Assembly: GCF_021535045.1 (NCBI RefSeq)
Contig: NZ_CP091056.1
Location: forward strand, 1,550,001-1,614,000
Direction of reading: 5' to 3'
Origin: Ornithinimicrobium sp. INDO-MA30-4
GTDB lineage: Bacteria > Actinomycetota > Actinomycetes > Actinomycetales > Dermatophilaceae
DNA length: 64,000 nucleotides
Under the pieces are notes generated by a model. It searched no databases and had not been told where the DNA came from. It was given only the letters and a program-made list of their open reading frames with translations. Of the stretch, positions 21,844 to 33,097 are shown piece by piece (positions within the stretch are counted from its first letter, which is position 1; every line of letters starts with the position of its first letter). The position numbers and the translations under genes are program-made.

Positions 21844-23427
21844 GCCGCCTCGGGTCGGCAAAAAAGTTCACTTACCAGCGCCTCCACGCCCTGTCGCTCA
21901 CCAAACGGCTAGTGGCTGTGGTGGTGCTGATGGTGTTGGTGGCCTATTTGATCACCACGTCGCTGACGACATTCCTGTTGCGCGACTACCTGACTGATCG
22001 CGTCGACGTTGAGCTGGAGCAATATCTGGCTCCGCTGGGCAACGCGGCCTACAACCAGTCGGCCTTCGGCGGCGGCTCCTCGCTGACCTACAACCTGCCC
22101 AACACTTATGTCGGGCTCTACACGCCGGTGGGCGGCGGCTCCCAGATCGCCATTGAGCAAAATAGCCAACTGGACCGCCCTGACCTGACCGGCATTTTGC
22201 CTGATGACGAGCGCATCGGGCAGTCCCCTTCACGATGGTCACCAACGGCGGCGACCGGTGGCGCGTCGTTGGCGCCGAGGTGCAAACCAGCTCCGCTGAT
22301 GCCGGCAGCACAGTCGGCACGATCGTTATCGCTCTACCCCTGAACAGCGTGGATCGCACCGTTGCCCAGTTGTGGGTGCTCACCATCCTGACCGGCTTCG
22401 CGACGCTGATGGCCGTTGCACTGCTCAGTTGGATCGCCGTCCGTCGCGCCTTCCGGCCATTGACTCGAATCGAAGACACCGCTGCCGCGATCGCTGCCGG
22501 CGACCTCACTCGACGCATCGACGAGTCGCAAGCAAACGACGAAGTGGCATCCCTGTCCACTTCGCTCAACGCCATGTTGGCCAACCTGGAGCGCGCCTTC
22601 ACCGTCCGCAAAGACCTGAAAGCCGGATGCGTCAGTTCTTGGCCGATGCCAGCCACGAATTGCGCACCCCGCTCGCCACCGTCCGTGGGTATGCGGAGTT
22701 GTACCGAGTCGGTGGCGTCACCAAACCCGAAGATGTCGCTGGCGCCATGCAGCGCATCGAGAGTGAAGCCACCCGGATGACCAGCCTGGTCGAAGACCTG
22801 CTCACGCTGACCCGCTGGGACACTGGCCCGGAGTTGCCCAACGAACCGGTCGACCTCAATGTGCTGGTGTCGGATGTCGTCCAGGATGCTCGAGTGCGCA
22901 CTCCCGACCGCGAGGTCCGGATGGAGCCGCTGAGCACTGGCGGCGGCCAACCCCTGGTCAATGGCGATGACGACGCGCTGCGCCAAGTGCTGATCAATCT
23001 GGTGGCCAATGCCATCGCGCACACGGATCCGGGCACGCCCGTTGAGGTTGCCGTTGGTGTGCAAAACGGTCGCGGCGTCGTTGAGGTCATTGACCATGGT
23101 GAGGGCCTCACCCCAGAGACTGCCGAGCGAGTTTTCGAGCGCTTCTTCCGGGCTGACCCCGCCCGCAGCCGCGGCAACGGCGGCACCGGACTAGGCCTTG
23201 CGATTGTGGCCTCGATCATGGGCCGACACAACGGCACCGTGCGGCACATCCCCACCTTCGGTGGCGGCGCAACCTTCCGGATCGAGCTGCCCGCTGCACA
23301 GCGCAAGCCCGCCTCTCGCTGCAGCGTTGCGCTCACCTCGCTGAGTCACCTGCCCTCGCAGCTTCGTCGCGCCACCCAGCCACATCACAGGCGAAGCACA
23401 GAGCAAACAGAACTCCCCACGTTCTAA
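21840..23427 (+). CDS. mprB: Sensor histidine kinase, MprB-like
   Basis: About 529 residues. TM1 (LTKRLVAVVVLMVLVAYLI) and TM2 (LWVLTILTGFATLMAVALLS) bracket an extracellular sensor region of about 150 residues. A HAMP domain (RRAFRPLTRIEDTAAAIAAG) follows. The H-box is QFLADASHELRTPLATVRGY, the N-box VLINLVANAIAHTD, and the G-boxes VIDHGEGLTPE and GTGLGLAIVASIM. It overlaps the regulator by four bases (ATGA). Frame changes near 22230 and 22615 are read as indels. The tail after FRIELPAAQ is low complexity and its exact end is uncertain. Confidence 0.9.
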
Positions 23428-23500
23428 TGAAGTTAACGGTCAGGCGGTGCCTTGATGGCCCCGACCAACCGAAAGCGACTTGTTCCACAAGGAGGACCAG

Positions 23501-24618
23501 ATGACATACCCCCAGGGTGTTCGCCCCCGCAGCCGTTGGCTCGACATCACCGCCGTTGGTGTCCTTTCGGCGCTGATGGCTTCCGGTGGAACCTATGCCG
23601 TGATGAACTTTGATGACCCAGGTGTAGGGCCTGTCGTGGTCGAAGCAGACGGCTCGACGAACACTGCGACTCCTGCCTCCTACACCAGCAGCAGCGATTG
23701 GGACGGTGTCGCGGCCAACGTCAGCCCTAGCGTCGTCTCCATCGATGTCGCCTCCGAGCAGGGCGCCGGGGCTGGCTCGGGCGTCATTTGGAACGATGAG
23801 GGCCATGTCGTCACCAACGCACACGTGATCGCTGGCGCCACCGAAGTGGCCATCACGTTGGCCGATGGCCGCACGTATGCCGCCGCAGTCACCGGTGAAG
23901 ACGAATCCACAGACCTCGCGGTCTTGCAGATCACGGATCCGCCAGCAGATCTGCGCCCCATCGAAACCAATGACGGCACCGACATTGCCGTTGGCGCCCC
24001 GGTGATGGCGATCGGCAATCCGCTTGGCCTGTCCGGCACCGTCACCACCGGCATCGTCAGCGCGCTGGACCGCCCGGTGTCGACGCAGTCTGCCTCGGCC
24101 AACAGCGCCACTGTCACCAACGCCATCCAAACGAGTGCCGCGATCAACCCTGGCAACTCGGGCGGCGCGCTGGTCAACAACGATGGTGAGTTGATCGGCA
24201 TCAACTCAGCAATCGCCTCGCTCTCAGATGGCTCGAGCCAGAGCGGCAGCATTGGCATTGGGTTTGCGATCCCGATGCGGTCAGTGGACTCCATCGTTGA
24301 TCAACTCATTGAGACCGGCACGGCTGAGCACGCCTTCCTGGAGTCGGTCTCAACAACGCCAGCTCGCAGGTTGACGGTGCCACCCTCGCCGGCGCTGGCG
24401 TCACCTCGGTTGAGCCCGGCACTCCCGCGGAGTCGGTCGGCCTGCAGACGGGTGACGTGATCGTGCGCATCGATGGCGAGCGCGTTGGCAGCGCTGAAAG
24501 CCTGGTCGCTCAGGTGCGCGAACGCTCGACGGGTGACGAGATCGAGTTGGGCGTCATCCGCGACGGTGAAGAGGATGCTTACACCGTGACGTTGGATGCG
24601 CGGCCTGACGAGGGTTAA
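23501..24618 (+). CDS. pepD: HtrA/DegP-like serine protease with PDZ domain, PepD-like
   Basis: About 372 residues. GGAGG lies six bases before ATG 23501, which sets the start. One N-terminal membrane anchor (DITAVGVLSALMASGGTYAV) is followed by a trypsin-like domain with His in VVTNAHVIAG, Asp in STDLAVLQI and Ser in NPGNSGGALV. A C-terminal PDZ domain follows (VEPGTPAESVGLQTGDVIV). The frame changes once near 24345, just before the PDZ. The protease acts outside the membrane on misfolded proteins. Its place after mprB suggests regulation by that system. Confidence 0.92.
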
Positions 24619-24626
24619 ATAGGCGG

Positions 24627-26666
24627 ATGTCCTTTGCCGCAGAGCTGAAAAGCGAGCAAACTATCTGCGGCAAGCTCGCGCTGAGCTAGCCCGAATGCGT
24701 GAGCACACCCTCTCGCTGCAGGCCAGCGGCGGCGATGCAATCGCCGAGGAGCAGCTGGGTATCATCCTTGCTGCTCGGGCAAAGTCGCTGATCGATGACC
24801 CTGGCACCGCACTCTTTTGGGCGGCTAGATGTGGCGGCGGGCGCGAGCCTGGACGATGTAGAACCGCAACATCGTTGGTATGTCGGTCGTCGCTACGTCT
24901 CTGATGCTGCCGGCGACCCGCTGGTCATCGACTGGCGCGCTGACGTCTCGACAGCGTTTTATCGGGCCAGCCCGCAAGCGCCGATGGGTGTGGCGCTGCG
25001 CCGCCGGTTTGGCCTCGAGGGCGGCAACATCACCGCCTTTGAAGATGAACCCCTAGCCGATCCTGCCCAGGCCGAACCCCAGCAGCCTGGGCCGCTGCAC
25101 AGCCAAATCCTGGCCCACGAGATCGAGCGCCCCCGCTCAGGCCCGATGCGCGACATCGTCGCCACGATCCAGCCTGAGCAGGACAGCATCGTCCGCGCCG
25201 ATGCCTCGATGAGCGTTTGCGTTCAGGGCGCCCCGGGCACCGGCAAGACCGCCGTTGGCCTGCACCGAGCCGCCTGGCTGCTCTATGCGTTCCGTGACAA
25301 ATTGAGCCGATCCGGGGTGCTGGTCGTCGGGCCCAATGACACGTTCTTGGCCCATATCGGCGCCGTCCTGCCCTCCTTGGCGAAGCCAGCGTGCGGCATA
25401 CCTCCGTGCAGGGTTTGACTGCACTGGCACCGGTCCGCAGCGTTGACGAACCAGCCGTCGCGACGCTCAAAGGCGATGCTCGAATGGCCGCCGTTTTGCG
25501 CAAAGCCCTCTGGTCACGACTGCAAACACCACAAGAGCCCCTCGTCGCGCCGCGTGGCGTGCGCAAATGGCGCGTCCCGACGTATGCGGTGGCTGAGGTG
25601 ATGGACGAACTCACCGGGCGCCAGGTCGCCTACAACGCTGCGCGTGAGATGTTTCCGCAGCGTTTGGCCCATGCTGTGTTGCGCAAGATGGAGCAGGCGG
25701 GCGACTCTCCTGATGACCGAGTGCAGCAGGCCGTGGCCCGCAGCAAACCAGTGCGTGACTATGTGGGCCAGCATTGGCCCACAGTGACTCCCGCTGCCGT
25801 GCTGCATCGCCTATTTGCGGATGGCGATGCACTAGCCGAAGCCGCTGGCGAGGTGTTGACCGCCGAAGAGCGGATGATGCTGCTGTGGGCCAAACCCGCC
25901 AAGACACCCGGTGCCGCCAAATGGAGCGCAGCCGACACCGTCTTGCTCGATGAATTGGCCGACCTGATTGACCGCACCCCGAGTTTGGGCCACGTGATCG
26001 TCGATGAGGCTCAGGATCTGTCCCAGATGCAATTGCGGGCTGTCGGCCGGCGAGCTGCATCTGGGTCGTTGACGGTGTTGGGCGATATAGCCCAAGGCAC
26101 CACGCCGTGGGCCACCTCATCGTGGACACAAGCACTCGGTCACCTTGGCGCACCACAGGCACATATTGAAGTCCTCGATCGGGGTTTCGAGTGCCGGGGG
26201 CCGTCATCGACTATGCCGCTCAGCTGTTGCCGACGATTGCTCCAGAGTTGGGGTCGCCGATCTCGGTGCGGCAGGACCGCGGTCGCCTCGATGTCCGGCT
26301 AGTGAGCACTCTGACCGATGCTCTGGCCGACGAAGTCGATGCCGTGTTGCAGCACGAAGGCACGTTGGGGTGATTGCCAGCGATCAACAGATCGAATCCT
26401 TGGCGATCGCGCTCGGCGACCGCTCGTTCGACATTCTTGGGCGAGAAGAAAGCGCAGAGCCTGCCCCCAGGTTGCATCTCGTGCCTGCCTCACTGTCGAA
26501 AGGTCTGGAGTTTGACCAGGTCATCGTGGTTGAGCCGGCCAATATTGTCAGCGCTGAGCCAGACCAACGCACCGGGTTGCGCCGACTTTATGTCGTGCTG
26601 ACGCGAGCCGTTTCGGGGCTCAGCGTGCTGCATACCGAAGATTTGCCTGCCGAATTGACGCCCTAG
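24627..26666 (+). CDS. HelD-like RNA polymerase-recycling ATPase (UvrD/Rep-like)
   Basis: About 680 residues. The N-terminal arm (ARAELARMREHTLSLQASGG) is a predicted coiled coil of the kind HelD inserts into RNA polymerase. YVGRRYVSD...VIDWRADVSTAFYRA is a HelD-family signature. Walker A is VCVQGAPGTGKTAVGLHRAA, Walker B VIVDEAQDLSQMQLRAVGRR, and the late motif is SLSKGLEFDQVIVVEP. Actinobacterial HelD proteins release stalled RNA polymerase, and some give rifamycin tolerance. It starts 9 bases after pepD, so it may be co-transcribed. Frame changes near 24685, 24825, 25385, 26190 and 26370 are read as indels. Confidence 0.85.
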
Positions 26667-26794
26667 CGACACCCCGAATGTGGCCCCGGAGTGGAAACAT
26701 CGGCGCTCTATAGGGATGATCAGAGCAGACGAGTCACCTGGCGGCATCGCCGTGACCCGATCAGACCTGACCATGTTCTATAGAGGAGCCGCAC

Positions 26795-27327
26795 ATGCAC
26801 CCCACTCACATCCCGCTTCGCGTCGCTACCGGCGCATTCATCCTCAACTCGGGCCTGGGCAAGATCGGCGCCGATAAGGAGACTGCCGAGGGCACCCACG
26901 GCATGGCTGCAACGGCCTACCCGTTTTTGAAGAACGTTAAGCCCAAGGACTTCACCGAGGTCCTGGCTTACCCGAGGTTGCTCTCGGCGCAGCCTTGCTG
27001 GCACCGATGGTCCCCTCTGCCGTCGCTGGCACCGCATTGGCTGCCTTTGGCACCGGCCTGGTCGGCGTCTACCTGCGTGTCCCCGGCCTGACCCGTGAAG
27101 ACGGCATCCGCCCAACACAGGATGGCCTTGGCATCGCCAAGGACACCTGGCTGGTTGCCGCTGGCGTCACGCTGGCTACCCAGGGTGCCATTGGTGCTGC
27201 CAAGTCGGCTGCCAAGAGCGCTAAGAAGGCTGCCAAGCAGTCGGCAAAGGACGCTCGCAAGTCCGCCAAGTCTCTGGCGGTGGACGCTGCCTCGAGCGCA
27301 AAGGACGCCCTGCCCTCGCGCAGCTAG
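26795..27327 (+). CDS. DoxX-like membrane protein with lysine/alanine-rich tail
   Basis: About 177 residues. The N-terminus LRVATGAFILNSGLGKIGAD and the segment HGMAATAYPFLKNVKPKDF belong to a small actinobacterial membrane family related to DoxX. Two or three hydrophobic segments follow (LLAPMVPSAVAGTALAAFGT and DTWLVAAGVTLATQGAIGAA). The last about 45 residues are a histone H1-like basic tail (AAKSAKKAAKQSAKDARKSA). Such a tail would be cytoplasmic and could bind nucleic acid or acidic lipids (inference). The frame changes near 26975. Confidence 0.65.
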
Positions 27328-27348
27328 GTCCCGCACGAAACAACCTTT

Positions 27349-27385
27349 AGGCCATGCGGCTGCCCCCAGGGTGGCTGCATGGCCT
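27349..27385 (+). terminator. Hairpin terminator after the DoxX-like gene
   Basis: The 9-base arms AGGCCATGC (27349-27357) and GCATGGCCT (27377-27385) enclose further partial pairing (GGC/GCT) and a C-rich loop. It lies 22 bases after the stop. There is no long T run, as is common in high-GC actinobacteria. Confidence 0.6.
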
Positions 27386-27441
27386 GAAGTGTCTCTGCCG
27401 TATCGTCGTAGGTGCACTGCTCGCCAACATCAAGGACCAAA

Positions 27442-27846
27442 ATGTCGCCCCAGACGCTGCGCCCCGGGATCACTCGCCTTCTCGTGATTATCTGGGTTGT
27501 CCAAGCGATCATCGCTGTGCTGTGGCTAGTCTCCAGCATCATCGACGAAGGCGGATCGTGGATTTGATTTTGCCGCAGGCTGGGTCACCGTTGCGCTCTC
27601 GCAGGTTTATCGCGCTCGTCGGCAGGCCGTGGTGGTCAACGACAAGGGCATCAAGATCGTCAGTGGGATGAGTGGCAGCACCGATATCGACTGGCGGATC
27701 ATTACCGATGTTTCGCCCCAGCCCCCGGCCCGCTGGTCACTCATATGTCGGTTGTGCTGGATGACGGCGAGGTCTTTGAGACTCCCCTGGCCAAGGGCGA
27801 TGACCGTCTCATCAAGCTGTGGCAGTCGCGACAGGCGACCCGCTAG
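27442..27846 (+). CDS. Small PH-domain (bPH) membrane protein
   Basis: About 134 residues. An N-terminal helix pair (RLLVIIWVVQAIIAVLWLVS) precedes a PH-like beta domain with VVVNDKGIKIVSG, TDIDWRIITDV and VVLDDGEVFETPLAKGDD. This is the actinobacterial PH domain-containing protein pattern, usually of unknown role. Frame changes near 27565 and 27740. The end abuts the following HD gene (six-base gap), which suggests an operon. Confidence 0.65.
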
Positions 27847-27852
27847 GCCGGT

Positions 27853-28525
27853 ATGGCTGAGTTAAGCCCCAGCGAAGCGGCACGCGAGTCTTGGCTCGCC
27901 GACATGGCTGTCGTCGCATCAGTTGCCGGTGAGCAACTCTGGGAAGCCGAGTTGGAATTGCTGCTGAGCGCCTGGTCAGAGTCGCATCGCGCCTATCACA
28001 ATGAGCAACACCTGCACGAGATGTTGTCCGCTTTGGATTGCTTGAGTGGCACGCTCTCCGAGGCAGAGCACCGAGTAGCCCGCATCGCCGCGTGGTTTCA
28101 CGATCTTGAATACAACCCCGCGCCCAGGCTGGCAGCAACGAATATCGCAGCGCTGCCAAAGCGCGCGATCACCTGCACCGGCTCGGCGTCGATGATGACG
28201 TGGTTGACGCCGTTGAGGCTCTCATCTTGGCGACGGTGACCCACGACGGCATCGACAGCGGCGACGTCTCAGCTGCCTTGAGCGCTGCCTTTAACGACGC
28301 GGACTTGTGGATCTTGAGTGCTCCACCACGGCGCTATGCGGAGTATGCGCGTGACGTGCGTACCGAGTATGCGCACGTGCCGGATGCCATGTTTGCTGCC
28401 GGTCGGACGCAAATCATGGCCGCGCTGATCGATCGGCCACAGGTCTATGCCACATCGATGGCGCAGGCAGAGGGGAAGCGGCCGCCCGCGCAAATGTCAG
28501 CTCGGAGTTGGCCGCACTCCGTTAG
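27853..28525 (+). CDS. Predicted metal-dependent HD-superfamily phosphohydrolase
   Basis: About 223 residues. YHNEQHLHEML, AAWFHDLEYNP and ILATVTHDG carry the histidine/aspartate ligands of the HD fold. The middle motif AFNDADLWILSAPP and YAEYARDVRTEYAHVPDAMF match the COG4339-type predicted HD phosphohydrolases. The substrate is unknown. Frame changes near 28125 and 28470; after the second the protein ends at TAG 28523-28525, inside a tandem repeat. Confidence 0.8.
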
Positions 28526-28576
28526 CCGCACTTCGTTAGCCACTCTGAGTTAGCCCTCTGTGGGTTAGCCGCTCTG
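28521..28576. repeat. 14-base tandem repeat at a convergent gene junction
   Basis: GTTAGCC begins four units at 28521, 28535, 28549 and 28564 (spacing 14, 14, 15), each followed by a CACT/CTCT-like half. The first unit supplies the TAG of the HD gene. The last supplies the TAA of the Nudix gene on the other strand. Confidence 0.75.
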
Positions 28577-29359
28577 CTCCACCAGCTCCGGCCAGCGATG
28601 CTCCAAGAAGTGCTGCACCAACACACACCACGGCTGGTCAATGCACAGTTCGTGCGCTTCCTTCAGGTTGAACCAGCGGGCTTCCAAGACGTCCGCTTCG
28701 AGCGGGGCGACCGGCGTGCTATCCGGCACCTGCGCGGCATACACCGCGATGTGGTTATCCCCCGCGTCCCAGTGCCGCCGCTCTTCGCCGGGGGTGATGG
28801 TGATGCGCTCATAGCCGACTGGCATCAAGTCTTGCGGCTCGAGGCATAGCCCGGTTTCTTCCCGGATCTCGCGCACGGCCGACTCCCGCAGCGTCTCCCC
28901 TTGCTCGCGCTTGCCGCCCGGTGGCATCCACCCTGGGCGTGAAGCGTTCCGCACCAGCACTACTTGGTCACCGCTGGTGATGAGCACCACGGTCGCACCA
29001 GAGGACGTAGGAGGCTCGTGTGGCGAGGCAACGATGTCGAGGGTGTGCGGGCCTCCGACGGCAGGCAAACCCTCCTCAAATCGCCCTAGCGGCCGCTCAC
29101 CGCGACGCTTGCGAAAGCGCAACCCACTCTTGGCCAGCCGTCGCGCCAGATCAGTCCCCGAGGTCGCAGTGGCTCCCGCGGCCACAACATCAGCGTGCCG
29201 CTCGGCCGGAATGTCGTAGTGATCCCCTTCAAACGACCGCTTAGGTATGCCAGCCGCTCGGGCAAACTCGTGCAGTTCGGCTGCCGAGGTGTCCGAGATG
29301 ACATGCGCCCAGAGGCGGCCGTGTGCGGGCCACCTCGGCGGATCAATCCAAATGGTCAC
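28565..29359 (-). CDS. DUF4031-Nudix fusion hydrolase
   Basis: 264 residues, uninterrupted. Residues 1-80 (MTIWIDPPRWPAHGRLWAHV, SFEGDHYDIPAERHADVVAAG) form the DUF4031 domain. Residues about 115-255 form a Nudix hydrolase; the Nudix box GGKREQGETLRESAVREI continues into REETGLCL and has the expected catalytic glutamates. Nudix enzymes cleave nucleoside diphosphate-linked substrates. The DUF4031 role is unknown, so the fusion may hint at a shared substrate. It converges on the HD gene through the GTTAGCC repeats. Confidence 0.85.
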   Translation of the reverse strand: MTIWIDPPRWPAHGRLWAHVISDTSAAELHEFARAAGIPKRSFEGDHYDIPAERHADVVAAGATATSGTDLARRLAKSGLRFRKRRGERPLGRFEEGLPAVGGPHTLDIVASPHEPPTSSGATVVLITSGDQVVLVRNASRPGWMPPGGKREQGETLRESAVREIREETGLCLEPQDLMPVGYERITITPGEERRHWDAGDNHIAVYAAQVPDSTPVAPLEADVLEARWFNLKEAHELCIDQPWCVLVQHFLEHRWPELVEQSG

Positions 29360-29487
29360 GCGTTGACCTTAGTCCCAGAACGGGTCTGAGGGGAGGTCTG
29401 TGGATATCTTCTGCGGTGGATGTTCCGATCTTCATATGGTCGAAGTCGCGACGCCAACCGGCTTGCGCAGACCAATGGGAGGGAACC

Positions 29488-29783
29488 ATGAGCTCAACAT
29501 TTCGCGTTGATACCGCACAAATCCAAGCCGCTTCGGGTGACATCAACCGGATCGCCGCCTCAATTGAAGGCGAGGTCAAGGCCATGATGGGCAAACTCAA
29601 CGCCCTGCAGGGTCGTGGCAGGGCGGGGCGGCTGGCAACTTCGCCACGGTGGCAGCCGACTGGAACACCACGCAGGAGCGGGTGCGGGCCAGCCTGCAGC
29701 AGATTTCGTTGGCGCTGAAGTCGGCCGGTGATGACTACGCCTCGGTCGAAGAGATGAACCGCGCGCGCTTCACTGCTCAGTAG
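29488..29783 (+). CDS. WXG100-family (ESAT-6-like) protein
   Basis: About 97 residues after correcting one indel near 29622. The frame then reads SWQGGAAGNFATVAADW, the WXG turn between two amphipathic helices. The N-terminus FRVDTAQIQAASGDINRIAASIEGEV and C-terminus LQQISLALKSAGDDYASVEEMN fit the family. GGAGGG lies upstream of ATG 29488. WXG100 proteins are substrates of type VII secretion; no eccC or other T7SS gene is in the window. Confidence 0.85.
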
Positions 29784-29795
29784 GCCCAGCAGACG

Positions 29796-29833
29796 CCAAG
29801 GGCGGCCACCTCGAGTGAGGTGGCCGCCCTTGG
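29796..29833. terminator. Strong bidirectional hairpin between WXG100 gene and groL
   Basis: A perfect 17-base stem, left arm 29796-29812 beginning CCAAGGGCGGCC, loop GAGT, right arm 29817-29833, lies midway between the convergent WXG100 and groL stops. It can terminate transcription from both sides. Confidence 0.85.
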
Positions 29834-29873
29834 TGCATCAAACTGCTGTGCAGCCTGGTGAGCTAGGCGTCGA

Positions 29874-31574
<1,701 letters not shown>

Positions 31575-31632
31575 TCAGGGATCATGTCTCCCTGCTCAAC
31601 CAACCCTCAACAAGGCGATCGGTCTGTCATTT

Positions 31633-31659
31633 CTGTCACTCTCCTATAGAGAGTGCTAG
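31633..31659 (-). promoter_or_regulatory. CIRCE operator, distal copy (HrcA site) of groL
   Basis: The arms CTGTCACTC (31633-31641) and GAGTGCTAG (31651-31659) are separated by nine bases, the CIRCE spacing. The right arm matches the consensus; the left arm has mismatches. It lies between the groL start and the better copy. Confidence 0.75.
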
Positions 31660-31667
31660 TTCCATGA

Positions 31668-31694
31668 TTAGCACTCGACCCCTGCGAGTGCAAA
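31668..31694 (-). promoter_or_regulatory. CIRCE operator overlapping the groL promoter
   Basis: TTAGCACTC (31668-31676), nine bases, GAGTGCAAA (31686-31694) is a close CIRCE match (TTAGCACTC-N9-GAGTGCTAA), bound by the HrcA repressor. On the minus strand it contains TTGCAC and, 17 bases on, TAATCA, a plausible -35/-10 pair, so the repressor would block RNA polymerase. Confidence 0.88.
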
Positions 31695-31705
31695 TGTTGC
31701 GGCAG

Positions 31706-32629
31706 TTAGCGGCGTGATACTTCGAGGGCGCGCATTGCTGCCTCACGAAGCGTGGTGTCTTGCAGGCCCAAGCCACGGCTCTTATTGACGAGCGCATCGA
31801 CCTCACGGACGCCAGAGTCCAGCGCCTCAGCCAGTTCGTCGGCCAGGCGTTGCAACTTCTCTGCCTGCTCTAAAACAAAGACGGGGTCAACAACATCGCC
31901 GTGACCGGGCACCCCAATGGTGGCTTCGGAGACGACTGGCTTGCTTTGCAGGTTGCGCATCGTCTCTGCCCACTGCAGTGGGAAGGCGTCCTCCATCATC
32001 GGGTCAGCGCCCTGCTCGACCATGTCGCCCCAAAACACCACGCCAGCATCAGGTATGGCAACGGCCAGGTCATGGTCGGTATGCGCCGGTCCGCCGTGCA
32101 GCAGGTGGACCACACGACCACCGAGGTCGACCTCAGTGTCTTGGTCGATCAGATAGAACGGCAACACGATCTCGGTGTTGCGGACTTCCTCGGCCCACTC
32201 CGCCCGCTCGGTGTTGTTGAGGTGGGCGATCAACTGCTCGCGCTGGTGCTCGGCCGTCAGTCGTAGATCATCGGCGGCACCGGAGTGGCTGTAGATCTGA
32301 GAATCACGAAATGCGGAGTTGCCGAAGCAGTGGTCGTAGTGCGCGTGGGTGTTGACGACGACGGGCTCAAGGGGCGTGATCTCGCGGATCGACTGGGCAA
32401 GCTGCTGGCCCCGCGCGGAGGAGCCGCTGGTGTCGATAACTAAGGCTCGCTTGTCGCCGACCACCAGGCCACAGTTCAGCTCCAACTCGTCGTGCCTACG
32501 GACGTAGACACTCGGCGCGATCTCGCGCCACTGGGGGCTGGCATAACTCCATGGTAGGACGGAGCAAGCGAAAAGGGGAACTGTAATGTGCCGCAACAGG
32601 TTCGGCGACCTGCAGATATGCCTACACAC
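31706..32629 (-). CDS. Metallo-beta-lactamase-fold hydrolase
   Basis: About 300 residues. The zinc motif VVVNTHAHYDHCFGN (HxHxDH) is at about residue 95. Later ligands are HGGPAHTDHDLAV, FWGDMV and GVPGHGDVVDP. The C-terminal helices close a typical MBL domain (QAEKLQRLADELAEAL). The substrate is unknown. The stated start at 32629 gives an unusual cysteine-rich N-terminus, so translation may begin further in, near WREIAPSVYVRRH. Confidence 0.8.
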   Translation of the reverse strand: MCRHICRSPNLLRHITVPLFACSVLPWSYASPQWREIAPSVYVRRHDELELNCGLVVGDKRALVIDTSGSSARGQQLAQSIREITPLEPVVVNTHAHYDHCFGNSAFRDSQIYSHSGAADDLRLTAEHQREQLIAHLNNTERAEWAEEVRNTEIVLPFYLIDQDTEVDLGGRVVHLLHGGPAHTDHDLAVAIPDAGVVFWGDMVEQGADPMMEDAFPLQWAETMRNLQSKPVVSEATIGVPGHGDVVDPVFVLEQAEKLQRLADELAEALDSGVREVDALVNKSRGLGLQDTTLREAAMRALEVSRR

Positions 32630-32650
32630 TTAGGTGGCTTTGCCTACAAA

Positions 32651-32983
32651 TCAGGTGTCGAGCTCAAAGCCCAAACGCCGCGCTGAGCGCTTGCGTTGGC
32701 GCTGCGAGCGCAGTCGGCGTAGTCGCTTGACCAGTAGCGGGTCATGCGCCAGAGCGACATCTGAGTCAAGAAGTTGGTTAAGCACCTGGTAGTAGCGAGT
32801 GGTCCCCATGTCGAACTTTTCGCGGATCGCCTGCTCTTTGAGGCCCTGTTGCTTCCACCACTGACGCTCAAAGTCGAGGATGCCGCGATCGCGCTCCGAG
32901 AGCTCCGACGAGCCCGGTGCCTTATCGATCTGGTGAGCCGCGGCCATACCGACGATCCTCTCGGGTGCATTACTGGGGTGCAT
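32651..32983 (-). CDS. DUF3263 protein
   Basis: About 110 residues. The core LSERDRGILDFERQWWKQQG then KEQAIREKFDMGTTRYYQVL is the DUF3263 signature, an actinobacterial domain resembling a small helix-turn-helix. The basic C-terminus (KRLRRLRSQRQRKRSARRLG) would suit nucleic-acid binding. The start may be MHPSNAP at 32983 or MAAAHQI at 32947. The family function is unknown. Confidence 0.8.
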   Translation of the reverse strand: MHPSNAPERIVGMAAAHQIDKAPGSSELSERDRGILDFERQWWKQQGLKEQAIREKFDMGTTRYYQVLNQLLDSDVALAHDPLLVKRLRRLRSQRQRKRSARRLGFELDT

Positions 32984-33097
32984 TGCTGATGATCCGCACA
33001 CGCCAAATGGCCCGTGCTACTGCCCAGTTTAGGCACGGAACCACAACGATGTCATTTGCCCCGCGTGTCTGCTGCCCCACGAGTCACAGCGACCCCA

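Noticed and set aside
21952-23097. 381-residue open frame antisense to the sensor kinase
   Set aside because: It covers the kinase core, whose motifs are clear on the plus strand; the antisense translation shows no domain.
23333-24130. 265-residue open frame antisense to pepD
   Set aside because: It is glycine/arginine-rich and mirrors the protease gene; no independent support.
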